This document shows positions 1 to 9,761 of a stretch of DNA of 64,000 nucleotides, piece by piece. A program made the position numbers and the translations under genes. Within the stretch, counting starts at the first letter, position 1. Each line of letters begins with the position of its first letter. The notes beneath the pieces were generated by a model. It was not told where the DNA came from, searched no databases, and saw only the letters and a list, made by a program, of their open reading frames with translations. The stretch is from Croceibacterium ferulae (GTDB taxonomy: Bacteria > Pseudomonadota > Alphaproteobacteria > Sphingomonadales > Sphingomonadaceae). The stretch spans positions 1 to 64,000 of the forward strand of contig NZ_QZVQ01000006.1 of the NCBI RefSeq assembly GCF_003660445.1, given 5' to 3'.

Positions 1-137
1 GATCGTCGTACGTCGCGCCATACCCCTCCACCATTCGCTACGCGAACGGTCCCCCTCCCTATCAAAGGATGGGGAGGATGAAGGAGCCGCATCGCTTCCG
101 CAATGACCGCAATCCACCCATTCCCGTCATTACGTCG

Positions 138-211
138 CCCCGGACTTGATCCGGGGTGACGCTAGCTCTTCTGACGCTGCGTCAAGAAGCGGGATGCCGG
201 ATCAAGTCCGG
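138..211. repeat. REP-like inverted repeat pair
   Basis: Two palindromic units, each built on CGGACTTGATCCG or its exact reverse complement, lie at 138-156 and 197-211 and face each other. The first is itself a hairpin (CCCCGGA, 5-nt loop, TCCGGGG). This sequence type recurs between genes in many sphingomonad genomes (recalled, not checked). The 275 bases before the first gene hold this repeat and no other supported feature. Confidence 0.6.
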
Positions 212-275
212 TTTCACGAGGAAGGAAGCTGAACGCTTCGAGGCACCGTCATCCCGGCCGGGCGTTGATGGCGGT

Positions 276-1034
276 ATGAGCGACCGAACTATCCTCGTCA
301 CCGGCGGCGGCAACGGTATCGGCCGAGGTGCTGTCTTGCACTTTCACGGGCTCGGCTGGCGCGTCATCGCGCTGGACCGCGACACGGAGGCGCTGACCGA
401 ACTTGCTGCCCCATTGCCGGCCGAGAGTTGCCTGACGGTCACCGCCGATTGCGGGCAGGAGGCCGATGTCGTCGCCGCCTTAAGGCAGGTCGGTGAGTGG
501 CTGGGCGATGATCCGCTGACCTGCCTCGTCAACAATAGCGGCATCGCCGATCCGGTATGCGGGCCGCTGGAAGACCTGCAGCTGGCCGACTGGCAGCGCT
601 GGATCGACGCCAGCCTGACCGCCGCCTTCCTGTGCAGCCGGGAGGCGCTGCCGCTGCTGCGCCGGGCGGAGGGTGGCAGCATCGTCAACATCTCCTCCAC
701 CCGCGCGCTTCAGTCCGAACCGGGCACCTACGCCTATGCCGCGGCGAAGGGCGGGCTCGATGCGCTGACCCATGCCATGGCGGTGTCACTGGGGCCGCAG
801 CTGCGGGTCAATGCCGTGCTGCCCGGCTGGATCGAGACCGGCCCGTGGCAGAAGGCGGCCGAGCGGGAGGAGCCCGAACACAGCGCGGCGGATCGCGACC
901 AGCATCCGGTGGGGCGCGTGGGCGAGGTGGCCGACATCGCGCAGGCGATCGCATATCTGGCCGACGCCGGCTTCGTCACCGGGCAGCAGCTGGTGGTGGA
1001 TGGCGGCATGACACGAAGGATGATCTACGTATGA
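276..1034 (+). CDS. SDR family NAD(P)-dependent oxidoreductase
   Basis: Classical short-chain dehydrogenase/reductase of about 252 residues, expected to be a cytosolic NAD(P)-dependent alcohol/ketone oxidoreductase of unknown substrate. The N-terminus has the Rossmann TGGGNGIG cofactor motif, followed by the NNSG motif, a catalytic Ser in ISST, and YAAAK with the catalytic Tyr and Lys. The C-terminus has the usual VTGQ and VDGG signature. I start at ATG 276 because upstream codons run through repeat-like sequence and the family begins directly with this strand; the ribosome site is weak. Its stop overlaps the next start (ATGA), so the two are translationally coupled. Confidence 0.88.
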   Translation: MSDRTILVTGGGNGIGRGAVLHFHGLGWRVIALDRDTEALTELAAPLPAESCLTVTADCGQEADVVAALRQVGEWLGDDPLTCLVNNSGIADPVCGPLEDLQLADWQRWIDASLTAAFLCSREALPLLRRAEGGSIVNISSTRALQSEPGTYAYAAAKGGLDALTHAMAVSLGPQLRVNAVLPGWIETGPWQKAAEREEPEHSAADRDQHPVGRVGEVADIAQAIAYLADAGFVTGQQLVVDGGMTRRMIYV

Positions 1035-1429
1035 GCGCCCTGTTCCTGTATGGCGTGCTGCGCGCCGATATCGCCGGTGAAAAGATCGAGCCGCTGCTGA
1101 CGGGCCTGGGTCCTGGCTGGTCGGCCACCGCGCCGGGCGAGCTGTGGGCGATCCCCGATCCGCAAGGCTGGTACCCTGCGCTGCTGCCGGGCGACGGTAC
1201 GGTGCAGGGCATGCTGCACGAGGCGGGGGACGTGGACCTGGCGGCGCTGGATCGGTTCGAGGGGCCGCAGTACCGGCGCACCGCCGTGACCGTCACCAGC
1301 GCTAGCGGCGAATTGCCGGCGATGGCCTGGCTCTACACCGCCGCCCTGCCGGACGGGGCGGAGCCGGTGCCCGATGGCGACTTCGCCGCGTGGCTGGCGC
1401 AGACGGGCCGGACGCCCTTCACGCTATGA
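1031..1429 (+). CDS. gamma-glutamylcyclotransferase (AIG2-like) family protein
   Basis: A 132-residue GGCT/AIG2-fold protein. These enzymes release 5-oxoproline from gamma-glutamyl amines or peptides, or cleave glutathione. The diagnostic YGVLR near the N-terminus forms the substrate pocket, and the FEGPQYRR segment carries the conserved acidic residue that acts as general acid/base. The start codon overlaps the SDR stop by 4 bases, so it is expressed with the oxidoreductase. The exact substrate cannot be read from sequence. Confidence 0.82.
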   Translation: MSALFLYGVLRADIAGEKIEPLLTGLGPGWSATAPGELWAIPDPQGWYPALLPGDGTVQGMLHEAGDVDLAALDRFEGPQYRRTAVTVTSASGELPAMAWLYTAALPDGAEPVPDGDFAAWLAQTGRTPFTL

Positions 1430-1490
1430 GGCTTGCGAATCCCTGGCCACGGAGCTAGAGGCCCGCGCTTCACCGACACGTGAATTGCCG

Positions 1491-1521
1491 CCGGCCTGGC
1501 CACAAGGGCTGCCAAGGCCGG
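1491..1521 (+). promoter_or_regulatory. Leader hairpin upstream of rpmI
   Basis: CCGGCC at 1491-1496 pairs with GGCCGG at 1516-1521, and the stem continues TGGC/GCCA with one bulged A around a 10-nt loop. It ends 30 nt before the rpmI start. In other bacteria L20 represses its own operon through leader RNA structure, so this is a candidate autoregulatory site; that role is inference. Confidence 0.35.
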
Positions 1522-1551
1522 TGTAGACGTGTCCCGAACATGGAGACCGAA

Positions 1552-1755
1552 ATGCCCAAGATGAAGACCAAGAGCGGGGTCAAGAAGCGTTTCAAGATCA
1601 CCGCTACCGGCAAGGTGAAGCATGGCGTCGCAGGCAAGCGGCACCGGCTGATCAGCCACAACGCCAAGTATATCCGCCAGAACCGCGGCACCTCCGTCCT
1701 GTCCGATTCGGACGTGCAGACGGTGAAGAAGTGGGCCCCGTACGGGCTCGGCTGA
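1552..1755 (+). CDS. rpmI: 50S ribosomal protein L35
   Basis: 67-residue basic protein of the large ribosomal subunit. It has the standard L35 start MPKMKTKSG followed by the KKRFK and HRL(I)SH segments, and the usual length for the family. ATG 1552 is chosen because it gives the canonical N-terminus; an in-frame extension upstream would add residues never seen in L35. It is followed 32 nt later by rplT with its own AAGGA site, the near-universal L35-L20 operon. infC, often the first gene of this operon, is not present here. Confidence 0.98.
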   Translation: MPKMKTKSGVKKRFKITATGKVKHGVAGKRHRLISHNAKYIRQNRGTSVLSDSDVQTVKKWAPYGLG

Positions 1756-1787
1756 GCGCGTTGCAGCTGATCGAAGGAATCTAACAC

Positions 1788-2150
1788 ATGTCACGTATCA
1801 AGCGCGGCGTAACCACGCGTGCCAAGCACAAGCGTTTGCTGGACCAGGCCAAGGGTTACCGCGGCCGTCGCAAGAACACCATCCGCGTCGCCCGCCAGGC
1901 GGTCGAGAAGGCGGGCCAGTACGCGTATCGCGATCGCAAGATCAAGAAGCGCAACTTCCGCGCCCTGTGGATCACCCGCATCAACGCGGCGGTCCGGGCC
2001 GAAGGCCTGACCTATTCGCAGTTCATGCACGGCGTGAAGCTGGCCGGGATCGAGTTGGACCGCAAGATCATGGCCGATCTCGCCATGAACGAAGGCACGT
2101 CCTTCGGCGCGATCATCGCGCAGGCGAAGGCAGCGCTGCCCGCGGCCTGA
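1788..2150 (+). CDS. rplT: 50S ribosomal protein L20
   Basis: 120-residue 23S rRNA-binding protein needed early in large subunit assembly, and the translational repressor of its own operon in several bacteria. The basic N-terminal extension (KRGV, KGYRGRR, RKNTIR) and the globular C-terminal half with LWITRINAA are typical. A good AAGGAAT site lies 7-8 nt upstream of the ATG. Length is standard. Confidence 0.98.
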   Translation: MSRIKRGVTTRAKHKRLLDQAKGYRGRRKNTIRVARQAVEKAGQYAYRDRKIKKRNFRALWITRINAAVRAEGLTYSQFMHGVKLAGIELDRKIMADLAMNEGTSFGAIIAQAKAALPAA

Positions 2151-2180
2151 TCGCCGCACACGCATTGCGCCGAACGTCAG

Positions 2181-2210
2181 GGGCGCGGATGGCCAGGGTC
2201 ATCCGCGCCC
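2181..2210 (+). terminator. Probable terminator of rpmI-rplT
   Basis: An 11-bp perfect stem (GGGCGCGGATG at 2181-2191 with CATCCGCGCCC at 2200-2210) and an 8-nt loop lie 30 nt after the rplT stop. The following sequence TTGTCG is only weakly T-rich, so it is either a weak intrinsic terminator or an RNA 3-prime-end stabiliser. Confidence 0.55.
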
Positions 2211-2358
2211 TTGTCGCATGTGCCCTTCCGGGACGATAATCCGGCGGGATGTGGTGCGCCGTACAGCGCGCTTGCCAAGCCCGCCGGTTTGCGGAACCAT
2301 GCCGCCTGACGCCGGAAAGCAGGGGGCTGGTTCCGGCGAGAACAGGGTCGCAATCGCT

Positions 2359-3276
2359 ATGAATGGCGGCGCTTCGGTGCACGTGCGCTATTTCCGGCTC
2401 AGCGAGCCGTTGCTGCCCTATTTCACGTCGCTGTACCTGTTCGACATCACGGTCCCGCCGGGCGAGCGGATCACCGACTGCCTGTTCCCCGAATGGGCGG
2501 CGCTGCGTTTCCGCCCGGGCACCCCGTTCCGGGCGGCGCTGGGCAGGGAGCCGCTGCGCCCGACCTGGCCCTTCGGCGTGACCGGCCCGACCAGCCATGT
2601 GCTGCATTTCGACACGGTGAGCTGCTGCGCCTGGGGCCTGGGGCTGCAGCCGGCGGGCTGGGCGCGGTTCATCGATGCTCCCGCGGGCGACTTTGCCAAC
2701 CGCCTGTTCGACGGCATGACCGATCCGGTCTTCGCGCCCTTCGCCCCGCTGCTCGACATCGTGAGCGCCCCCGGCCACACGGCGGACCAGACGGCCGCCA
2801 GGATCACCGCCCATCTGGAGCGCCTGCCACTGGGGCGCCATGCCAAGAAGGCGGAGCAGGTGGCTGCGGTGCATGCGGCGTTGCGCGATCCGGCAACGGC
2901 CAATGTCTGCCAGATCGCGGAGCGGGTCGGCATCAGCACGCGCACGCTGGAACGGATCTGCGCCCGCTGGTTCGGCTTTCCCGCCAAGCAGGAACTGCGC
3001 CGCCAGCGCTTCCTGCGCAGCATGGCGCGCTTCATGATGTCCGGCTATCGTTCGTGGAGCGAGGCGCTGGACGAACGCTATTACGACCAGGCCCAGTTCG
3101 TGCGCGATTTCCGCGCCTTCATGCACATGACCCCCAGCGAATATGCGGAGATGCCGCACCCGGTGATGCACCAGATCATGGCGCAGCGGCTGGTGGATCA
3201 GGGGGTGGTGTCCGGTGCGAAGCTGCAGGAGCTGAAGGATGTCGCGGAACCGGGCGGGGCCGCTCCACGCAAATAG
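2359..3276 (+). CDS. AraC family helix-turn-helix transcriptional regulator
   Basis: A 305-residue regulator. The N-terminal two thirds are a variable sensor region (conserved segments around LFPEWAALRF and the CCAWGLGL stretch). The C-terminal third, about residues 180-275, carries the two AraC-type helix-turn-helix motifs, with a first recognition helix around ISTRTLERICARWFG and the second ending FRAFMHMTPSEY. ATG 2359 is selected because upstream residues are low-complexity and not family-like; ATG 2299 is the alternative. It is a single gene between rplT and pheS, so its targets are not apparent from context. Confidence 0.8.
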   Translation: MNGGASVHVRYFRLSEPLLPYFTSLYLFDITVPPGERITDCLFPEWAALRFRPGTPFRAALGREPLRPTWPFGVTGPTSHVLHFDTVSCCAWGLGLQPAGWARFIDAPAGDFANRLFDGMTDPVFAPFAPLLDIVSAPGHTADQTAARITAHLERLPLGRHAKKAEQVAAVHAALRDPATANVCQIAERVGISTRTLERICARWFGFPAKQELRRQRFLRSMARFMMSGYRSWSEALDERYYDQAQFVRDFRAFMHMTPSEYAEMPHPVMHQIMAQRLVDQGVVSGAKLQELKDVAEPGGAAPRK

Positions 3277-3318
3277 AGGCTTGGGCACGCGGCGGCGGGG
3301 CGTTACAGCCCCGGCCCG

Positions 3319-4440
3319 ATGACCGACACCGACAACCTCGCCGCCGCCGCTGACGCCAGCATCGCCGCCGCGATCGCCCAGATCGAAGCCGCGGCCGACC
3401 TTTCCGCGCTGGAGGCGATCCGCGTCGCGCTGCTGGGCAAGCAGGGCAGCATCTCCGCCCTGATGAAGACGCTGGGCGCCATGGCGCCGGAGGAGCGGCA
3501 GGCCCGCGCGCCCGCGATCCAGGCGCTGCGGCAGCAGGCGAGCGACGCCATTGCCGCGCGCAAGACCGCGCTGGAAGGTGCCGCGCTGGAGGCGCAGCTG
3601 GCGGCCGAGGCGCTGGACCTGACGCTGCCTGCGCCCGAAGCCCCGCGCGGGACCGTGCACCCGGTCAGTCAGGTGATGGACGAGCTGGCCGAGATCTTCG
3701 CCGATCTGGGCTTCGCCGTCGCCACCGGGCCGGAGATCGAGGATGACTGGTACAATTTCACCGCGCTGAACATGCCCGAAAGCCACCCGGCACGCGCGAT
3801 GCACGACACGTTCTACTTCCCCGACACCGCGCCGAAAGGCGGCCGCATGCTGCTGCGCACGCATACCAGCCCGGTGCAGGTGCGGACCATGCTGGCAGAG
3901 GGCGCGCCGCTCAGGATCATCGCGCCGGGCCGCGTCTATCGCAGCGACAGCGATGCCACGCACACGCCGATGTTCCACCAGGTGGAAGGGCTGGTGATCG
4001 ACCGCGACATCCATCTTGGCCATCTGAAGTGGACGCTGGAAACCTTTCTGAAGGCGTTCTTCGAGCGTGACGACATCGTGCTGCGCCTGCGGCCGAGCTA
4101 TTTCCCGTTCACCGAGCCATCCGTGGAGGTCGATGTCGGCTTCGCGCTGGTGGATGGCAGGCGCGTGCTGGGCGGCAGCGGCGATGCGGCCGGCCATGGC
4201 TGGATGGAGCTGCTGGGCAGCGGCATGGTCAACCGCCGCGTGATCGAGGCGAGTGGGCTCGACCCCGATGAGTGGCAGGGCTTCGCCTTTGGCGTCGGTG
4301 TCGACCGGCTGGCCATGCTGAAATACGGGATGGACGATCTGCGCGCCTTCTTCGACGGCGATGTCCGCTGGCTGGGCCATTACGGCTTCAGCGCGTTCGA
4401 CCAGCCCACCCTGTCCGCCGGCGTGGGAGCGCGCGCATGA
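3319..4440 (+). CDS. pheS: Phenylalanine--tRNA ligase alpha subunit
   Basis: 373-residue catalytic alpha subunit of the alpha2-beta2 phenylalanyl-tRNA synthetase. It has the N-terminal coiled-coil arm (about residues 1-85) that contacts tRNA, then a class II core with motif 2 ([17 protein letters not shown]) and motif 3 ([14 protein letters not shown]). Length and order fit bacterial PheS. Its stop overlaps the pheT start as ATGA, ensuring equal synthesis of the two subunits. Confidence 0.97.
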   Translation: MTDTDNLAAAADASIAAAIAQIEAAADLSALEAIRVALLGKQGSISALMKTLGAMAPEERQARAPAIQALRQQASDAIAARKTALEGAALEAQLAAEALDLTLPAPEAPRGTVHPVSQVMDELAEIFADLGFAVATGPEIEDDWYNFTALNMPESHPARAMHDTFYFPDTAPKGGRMLLRTHTSPVQVRTMLAEGAPLRIIAPGRVYRSDSDATHTPMFHQVEGLVIDRDIHLGHLKWTLETFLKAFFERDDIVLRLRPSYFPFTEPSVEVDVGFALVDGRRVLGGSGDAAGHGWMELLGSGMVNRRVIEASGLDPDEWQGFAFGVGVDRLAMLKYGMDDLRAFFDGDVRWLGHYGFSAFDQPTLSAGVGARA

Positions 4441-6827
4441 AGTTTTCCGCTGAATGGCTCGCCCGCCACCTCGACACCGATGCCTCTGCTGCGGAGATCG
4501 CCGCCAAGCTGAATGCGTTGGGCATCGAGGTCGAGGAGCTGGACGATCCCGCCGTGGCGCTGGAGGGCTTCCGCGTGGCGGAGGTGCTGACCGCTGCGCC
4601 GCACCCGCAGGCGGATCGGTTGCAGGTGCTGACCGTCAATACGGGCGAGGGCGAGCCGCTGCAGGTGGTGTGCGGCGCGGCCAATGCGCGCGCCGGCATG
4701 AAGGGCGTGCTGGGTGTGGCCGGCGCGACCGTGCCCGCCAACGGCATGGTGCTGCGCAAGAGCGCGATCCGCGGGGTCGAGAGCAACGGCATGATGTGCT
4801 CCGTGCGCGAGCTGCAGCTGGGCGACGAGCATGAGGGCATCATCGAACTACCCGACGATGCGCCGGTGGGCATGGCGGTGGCCGAGTTCTTCAGGTCGAG
4901 CCCGGTGTTTGACGTTTCCATCACCCCCAACCGCCCGGACTGCATGGGCGTGCACGGCATTGCCCGCGATCTGGCGGCGGCGGGGCTGGGCACGCTGAAG
5001 GATGCGCCGATCCCGGCGGTGCCGGGTGCGTTCCCGTGCCCGGTGACCATCCGCACCGACGATCCCGCAGGGTGCCCGGCCTTCTTCGCCCGCGTGATCC
5101 GCGGCGTGACGAATGGTCCGTCGCCCCGCTGGCTGCAGCAGGCGCTGATCAGCGCCGGGCAGCGGCCGATCAGCGCGCTGGTGGATGTGACCAATTACCT
5201 GTCGCTGGGCCATGGCCGACCGGCGCATGTTTATGATCTGGCGAAGCTGACCGGGCCGGTGGTGGCGCGGCGTGCGACCGCGGGCGAGGAGGTGCTGGCG
5301 CTGAACGGCAAGAGCTACACGCTCGACCGGTCCATGCTGGTGATCGCGGATGATGCCGGCGTGCATGACATTGCCGGGATCATGGGCGGCGAGGAGTCCA
5401 GCGTCACCGACGGCACGACTGATGTGCTGCTGGAGATCGCCTATTTCGATCCCGAGAGCATCGGCGCGACCGGCCGCAAGCTGGGCATCGCCAGCGATGC
5501 GCGCACCCGGTTCGAGCGCGGGGTGGATCCGGCCTTCCTGGGGGATGGGCTTGAGCTGCTGACCGGCATGATCCTGGAGTTCTGCGGCGGCGAGGCAAGC
5601 GATGTGGTGCGCGCGGGTACGCCGCCGCTGGATACCGTCGTGACCGCCTTCGATCCGCAGCTGACGCAGCGGCTGGGCGGCGTGGCCGTGCCGGAGGACG
5701 AGCAGCGCGCCATCCTGGAGCGGCTCGGCTTCACCGTGGCAAGCGACTGGACCGTGACCACGCCGACCTGGCGGCCCGACATCATCGGCCCCGCCGATCT
5801 GGTGGAGGAAGTGGTGCGCGTCCACGGCATCGACCGGATCGAGAGCGTGGCCTTGCCGCGCGCCGGCGGCGTCGCCCGCCCGACCGCCACCCCGGCGCAG
5901 CTGACCGAACGCCGCGTGCGCCGGGCGGCGGCGGCGCGCGGGCTGATGGAGGCGGTGACCTGGTCCTTCCTGCCCGCCAGCGCGGCGGAAGGCTTCGCCA
6001 CCGAGGGCGAGACGCCGTGGGTGCTCGACAATCCGATCAGCGAGGACCTGAAGGTCATGCGCCCTTCGCTGCTGCCCGGCCTGCTGCTGGCGGCGGGGCG
6101 CAATCTGGCGCGCGGTGCCCCGGCCCTGCGCCTGTTCGAGATCGGCCGCCGCTACGGCCGCAGCCCTGACGGTTCCAGCGCGGAACGGCTGACGCTGGGC
6201 GTGGTGCTGGCGGGCGACCGCCAGCCGCGCGGCTGGGCGAGCGGCAAGGCGCAAGGCTTCGACGCCTACGACGCCAAGGCCGAGGCGCTGGCCCTGCTGG
6301 CGGAGGCCGGCGCGCCAGTCGACAAGCTGCAGGTGATGGGGGATGCGGGCCCGCAGTTCCATCCCGGCCAGTCGGGCACGTTGCGGCTTGGCCCCAACGT
6401 GGTGCTGGCCCGCTTCGGCGCGTTGCACCCGGCGGTGCTGAAGGCGTTCGACCTGGCCGGGCCGGTGATGGCGGCCGAGCTGTTCCTGGATGCGATCCCC
6501 GCGCGCAAGAGCAGCGGCTTTGCCAAGCCCGCCTACAGCCCGCCGGCCTTGCAGCCGGTGCTGCGCGACTTCGCTTTCCTGGTGCCGGCGGCGGTGCGGG
6601 CGGGCGATCTGGTGCGGGCGGTGAAGGGCGCGGACAAGGTGAACATCGTGGATGTGCGCCTGTTCGACCAGTTCAGCGGCGCGGGCGTGCCGGAAGGGCA
6701 GAAGTCGCTGGCGGTGGAGGTGCTGCTGCAGCCGCAGGGCGAAAGCTACACCGAGGCGGTGCTGACCGGGATCAGTGACAAGGTGGTGGCCGCCGGCGTC
6801 AAGCTGGGCGCCAGCTTGCGAGGGTAG
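4437..6827 (+). CDS. pheT: Phenylalanine--tRNA ligase beta subunit
   Basis: 796-residue beta subunit of phenylalanyl-tRNA synthetase. Domains in order: EMAP-like tRNA-binding domain at about residues 40-150, the B3/B4 editing domain that hydrolyses mischarged Tyr-tRNA(Phe) in the middle, B5 domain, a catalytically dead class II core, and the C-terminal FDX-ACB anticodon-binding domain ending near EAVLTGI. Starts inside the pheS stop codon (ATGA). Length is normal. Confidence 0.97.
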   Translation: MKFSAEWLARHLDTDASAAEIAAKLNALGIEVEELDDPAVALEGFRVAEVLTAAPHPQADRLQVLTVNTGEGEPLQVVCGAANARAGMKGVLGVAGATVPANGMVLRKSAIRGVESNGMMCSVRELQLGDEHEGIIELPDDAPVGMAVAEFFRSSPVFDVSITPNRPDCMGVHGIARDLAAAGLGTLKDAPIPAVPGAFPCPVTIRTDDPAGCPAFFARVIRGVTNGPSPRWLQQALISAGQRPISALVDVTNYLSLGHGRPAHVYDLAKLTGPVVARRATAGEEVLALNGKSYTLDRSMLVIADDAGVHDIAGIMGGEESSVTDGTTDVLLEIAYFDPESIGATGRKLGIASDARTRFERGVDPAFLGDGLELLTGMILEFCGGEASDVVRAGTPPLDTVVTAFDPQLTQRLGGVAVPEDEQRAILERLGFTVASDWTVTTPTWRPDIIGPADLVEEVVRVHGIDRIESVALPRAGGVARPTATPAQLTERRVRRAAAARGLMEAVTWSFLPASAAEGFATEGETPWVLDNPISEDLKVMRPSLLPGLLLAAGRNLARGAPALRLFEIGRRYGRSPDGSSAERLTLGVVLAGDRQPRGWASGKAQGFDAYDAKAEALALLAEAGAPVDKLQVMGDAGPQFHPGQSGTLRLGPNVVLARFGALHPAVLKAFDLAGPVMAAELFLDAIPARKSSGFAKPAYSPPALQPVLRDFAFLVPAAVRAGDLVRAVKGADKVNIVDVRLFDQFSGAGVPEGQKSLAVEVLLQPQGESYTEAVLTGISDKVVAAGVKLGASLRG

Positions 6828-6835
6828 TCGCACCT

Positions 6836-6930
6836 TCGTCATTGCGAGCGTAGCGAAGCAATCCAGGGCCGCAGGCACGGCGCATGTGGCCCTGGATTGC
6901 CATGTCGCCTGCGGCTCCTCGCAATGACGA
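6836..6930. repeat. Nested inverted repeat of the sphingomonad intergenic type
   Basis: Two perfect 13-bp inverted repeats are nested: TCGTCATTGCGAG at 6836-6848 with its complement at 6918-6930, and GCAATCCAGGGCC at 6858-6870 with its complement at 6888-6900. The text CATTGCGAGCGTAGCGAAGC is a familiar dispersed intergenic repeat in Sphingomonadales (recalled). It fills almost the whole gap between pheT and prfC. Confidence 0.7.
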
Positions 6931-6983
6931 ACCAAGGGCATCCAAGTGGACGCGCGCCCTCCGCCAAGGTAGGGGCGCCGGCC

Positions 6984-8516
6984 ATGTCCAATCGTCGCAC
7001 CTTTGCCATCATCTCCCACCCCGACGCCGGGAAGACCACGCTGACGGAAAAGCTGCTGCTGAGCGGCGGCGCGATCCATCTGGCGGGCGAGGTCAAGGCG
7101 CGCGGGCAGGCGCGGCGCGCGCGGTCCGACTGGATGAAGATCGAGCAGCAGCGCGGCATCTCCGTCACCAGCTCCGTCATGACCTTCGCGCGCGAGTTCG
7201 ATGGTGAGGAGATCACCTTCAACCTGCTGGACACGCCGGGGCACGAGGATTTCAGCGAGGACACCTATCGCACGCTGACCGCGGTGGATTCGGCCGTGAT
7301 GGTGATCGACGCCGCCAAGGGTATCGAGCCGCAGACGCGCAAGCTGTTCGAAGTGTGCCGCATGCGCAACGTGCCGATCATCACCTTCATCAACAAGGTC
7401 GATCGCGAAGGGCGCCCCGGTTTCGAGCTGCTGGACGAGGTGGCGGACGCGCTGGCGCTGGATGTCAGCCCGCAGGGCTGGCCGCTGGGCATGGGTGGCC
7501 TGTTCCAGGGCGTGCTGGACTTCAACACCGGCGCGGTCAGCCGGCCGGAAGGGCCGAGCCGCGAGTTCCTGGGCACGCGGGAGGCGGATGCCCCGATCCC
7601 CGAGGAGCTGGCCGAGGAGATCGAGCTGGCGCAGGGGGGCTATCCGGAATTCGACGAGGAAGCGTATCGTGCAGGCGACCTGACGCCGGTCTATTGGGGA
7701 TCGGCGCTGAAGAATTTCGGGGTGGAGGAGCTGATCGGCGCCATTGCCGCCCACGCCCCGCCGCCGCGCCCGCAGCCGGCCGATGGCGGAGAGATCGGGC
7801 CGGAGCGGCCGGACGTGACCGGCTTCATCTTCAAGGTGCAGGCCAACATGGACCCGCAGCACCGGGACCGGATCGCCTTCATGCGGATGGTCTCGGGCAC
7901 GTTCCGCCGTGGCATGAAGCTGGTGCCCAGCGGCCTCGGCAAGCCGATCGCGGTGCATTCGCCGATCCTGTTCTTCGCGCAGGATCGCGAGCTGGCCGAC
8001 ACGGCGGAGGCGGGCGACATCATCGGCATCCCCAATCACGGCACGCTGCGGGTGGGCGACAGCTTGAGCGAGCGCAACGATGTGCGCTTCACCGGCCTGC
8101 CGAACTTCGCGCCGGAGATCCTGCGCCGCGTGGCGCTGGTGGACCCGACCAAGACCAAGCAGTTGCGCAAAGCGCTGGACGATCTGAGCGAAGAAGGCGT
8201 GATCCAGGTCTTCTACCCGGAGATCGGCGCGCAGTGGATCGTCGGCGTGGTCGGCCAGCTGCAGCTGGAGGTGCTGGTGAGCCGGCTGGAGGCGGAATAC
8301 AAGGTCGCCGCCATGCTGGAGCCGTCCCCCTTCGCCACCGCCCGCTGGATCAAGGGGCCGGCGGAGGCACAGGAGCAGTTCGCCAGCTTCAACCGCGCCA
8401 ATCTGGCGCGCGACCGCGATGGCGACATGGTGTTCATGGCGAAAAGTCCGTGGGACATCGGCTATCAGCAGGAAAAGCACCCGGACCTGACATTCAGCGC
8501 CACCAAGGAGCGCTGA
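6984..8516 (+). CDS. prfC: Peptide chain release factor 3
   Basis: 510-residue translational GTPase that recycles RF1/RF2 from the ribosome after termination. GTPase motifs: G1 HPDAGKTT near residue 11, switch I RGISVTSSV, G3 DTPGHEDF, G4 NKVDRE. Domain II and an RF3-specific C-terminal domain follow. ATG 6984 gives the canonical start before the first beta strand; upstream in-frame codons lie in the intergenic inverted repeat. A GGTAGGGG stretch serves as ribosome site. Confidence 0.95.
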   Translation: MSNRRTFAIISHPDAGKTTLTEKLLLSGGAIHLAGEVKARGQARRARSDWMKIEQQRGISVTSSVMTFAREFDGEEITFNLLDTPGHEDFSEDTYRTLTAVDSAVMVIDAAKGIEPQTRKLFEVCRMRNVPIITFINKVDREGRPGFELLDEVADALALDVSPQGWPLGMGGLFQGVLDFNTGAVSRPEGPSREFLGTREADAPIPEELAEEIELAQGGYPEFDEEAYRAGDLTPVYWGSALKNFGVEELIGAIAAHAPPPRPQPADGGEIGPERPDVTGFIFKVQANMDPQHRDRIAFMRMVSGTFRRGMKLVPSGLGKPIAVHSPILFFAQDRELADTAEAGDIIGIPNHGTLRVGDSLSERNDVRFTGLPNFAPEILRRVALVDPTKTKQLRKALDDLSEEGVIQVFYPEIGAQWIVGVVGQLQLEVLVSRLEAEYKVAAMLEPSPFATARWIKGPAEAQEQFASFNRANLARDRDGDMVFMAKSPWDIGYQQEKHPDLTFSATKER

Positions 8517-8532
8517 GGGCGTTAGTGTCGCG

Positions 8533-9228
8533 ATGCGGCTGACATTTGCCAGTTACAATATCCACAAGGGCGTGGGGCGCGACCGCCGCCGCGATCCCGA
8601 ACGCATCCTGACCGTGCTGCACGAGATCGGGGCCGACGTGGTGGCCCTGCAAGAGGCGGACCGGCGGTATGGCCAGCGCGAGACGGTGCTGGAGCGCAGC
8701 CTGCTGGACGAGCATCACTGGCAGGTGGTGCCGGTGGCCCGGCGGCCGCTGTCGATGGGGTGGCACGGCAATGCCCTGCTGGTGCGGCGCGGGATCACGG
8801 TAGAGGGCGGCGAGGCGCTGGTGCTGCCCACGCTGGAGCCGCGCGGCTGCATCCTGGGTCGGCTGGAATGGGAAGGGCACCGCTTCCAGGTGGCCGGCAT
8901 GCATCTGGACCTGTCGGGCCTGTTGCGGCGCAAGCAGATCGTCGCCGCCTGCGCCGCGGCCGATGCCGGCAACCTGCCGACAGTGATGATGGGTGACCTT
9001 AACGAGTGGTCCCCGCGCAAGGGCGCGCTGACCGCCTTCGGCGCCGGCTGGCAGGTGCTGGATTGCGGACGCAGCTTCCCCAGCGGGCGGCCGCTGGCGG
9101 CGCTGGACCGGATCGTCCATTCCACCCACTGGGACTGCGCGGGCATGCGGGTCCATCACAGCGCAGCCAGCGCGGTCGCGAGCGACCACCTGCCGGTCGT
9201 GGCCGAGCTGGAGCTGCGCGGCGGATAA
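8533..9228 (+). CDS. Endonuclease/exonuclease/phosphatase family protein
   Basis: 231-residue EEP-superfamily hydrolase (DNase I-like fold, metal-dependent phosphodiester cleavage). Visible family residues: N in SYNIHKG, E in LQEAD (metal), H in GMHLDL, the GDLNEW motif with catalytic Asp and Asn, and the terminal SDHLPV with catalytic His. No signal peptide or membrane segment, so it is cytosolic. It begins 16 nt after prfC and may share its transcript. The substrate is unknown; close relatives include nucleases and inositol or sphingomyelin phosphatases. Confidence 0.85.
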   Translation: MRLTFASYNIHKGVGRDRRRDPERILTVLHEIGADVVALQEADRRYGQRETVLERSLLDEHHWQVVPVARRPLSMGWHGNALLVRRGITVEGGEALVLPTLEPRGCILGRLEWEGHRFQVAGMHLDLSGLLRRKQIVAACAAADAGNLPTVMMGDLNEWSPRKGALTAFGAGWQVLDCGRSFPSGRPLAALDRIVHSTHWDCAGMRVHHSAASAVASDHLPVVAELELRGG

Positions 9229-9285
9229 GCTGCCCGTTTTTTGGGCAGGTGCTTACAGTTTTGTTGCAGTGCGGCCCCGCAATGA

Positions 9286-9735
<450 letters not shown>

Positions 9736-9761
9736 CCGGCCGCGCGACGAGGGGGACAGAC

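Noticed and set aside
4848-8480. A 1210-codon open frame on the minus strand across pheT and prfC
   Set aside because: It is antisense to two well supported genes, is His/Arg/Gln-rich without any domain, and is a by-product of high GC at third codon positions.
9230-9248. CTGCCC/GGGCAG hairpin after the EEP gene as a terminator
   Set aside because: The T run is in the loop, not after the stem, so it does not fit an intrinsic terminator.
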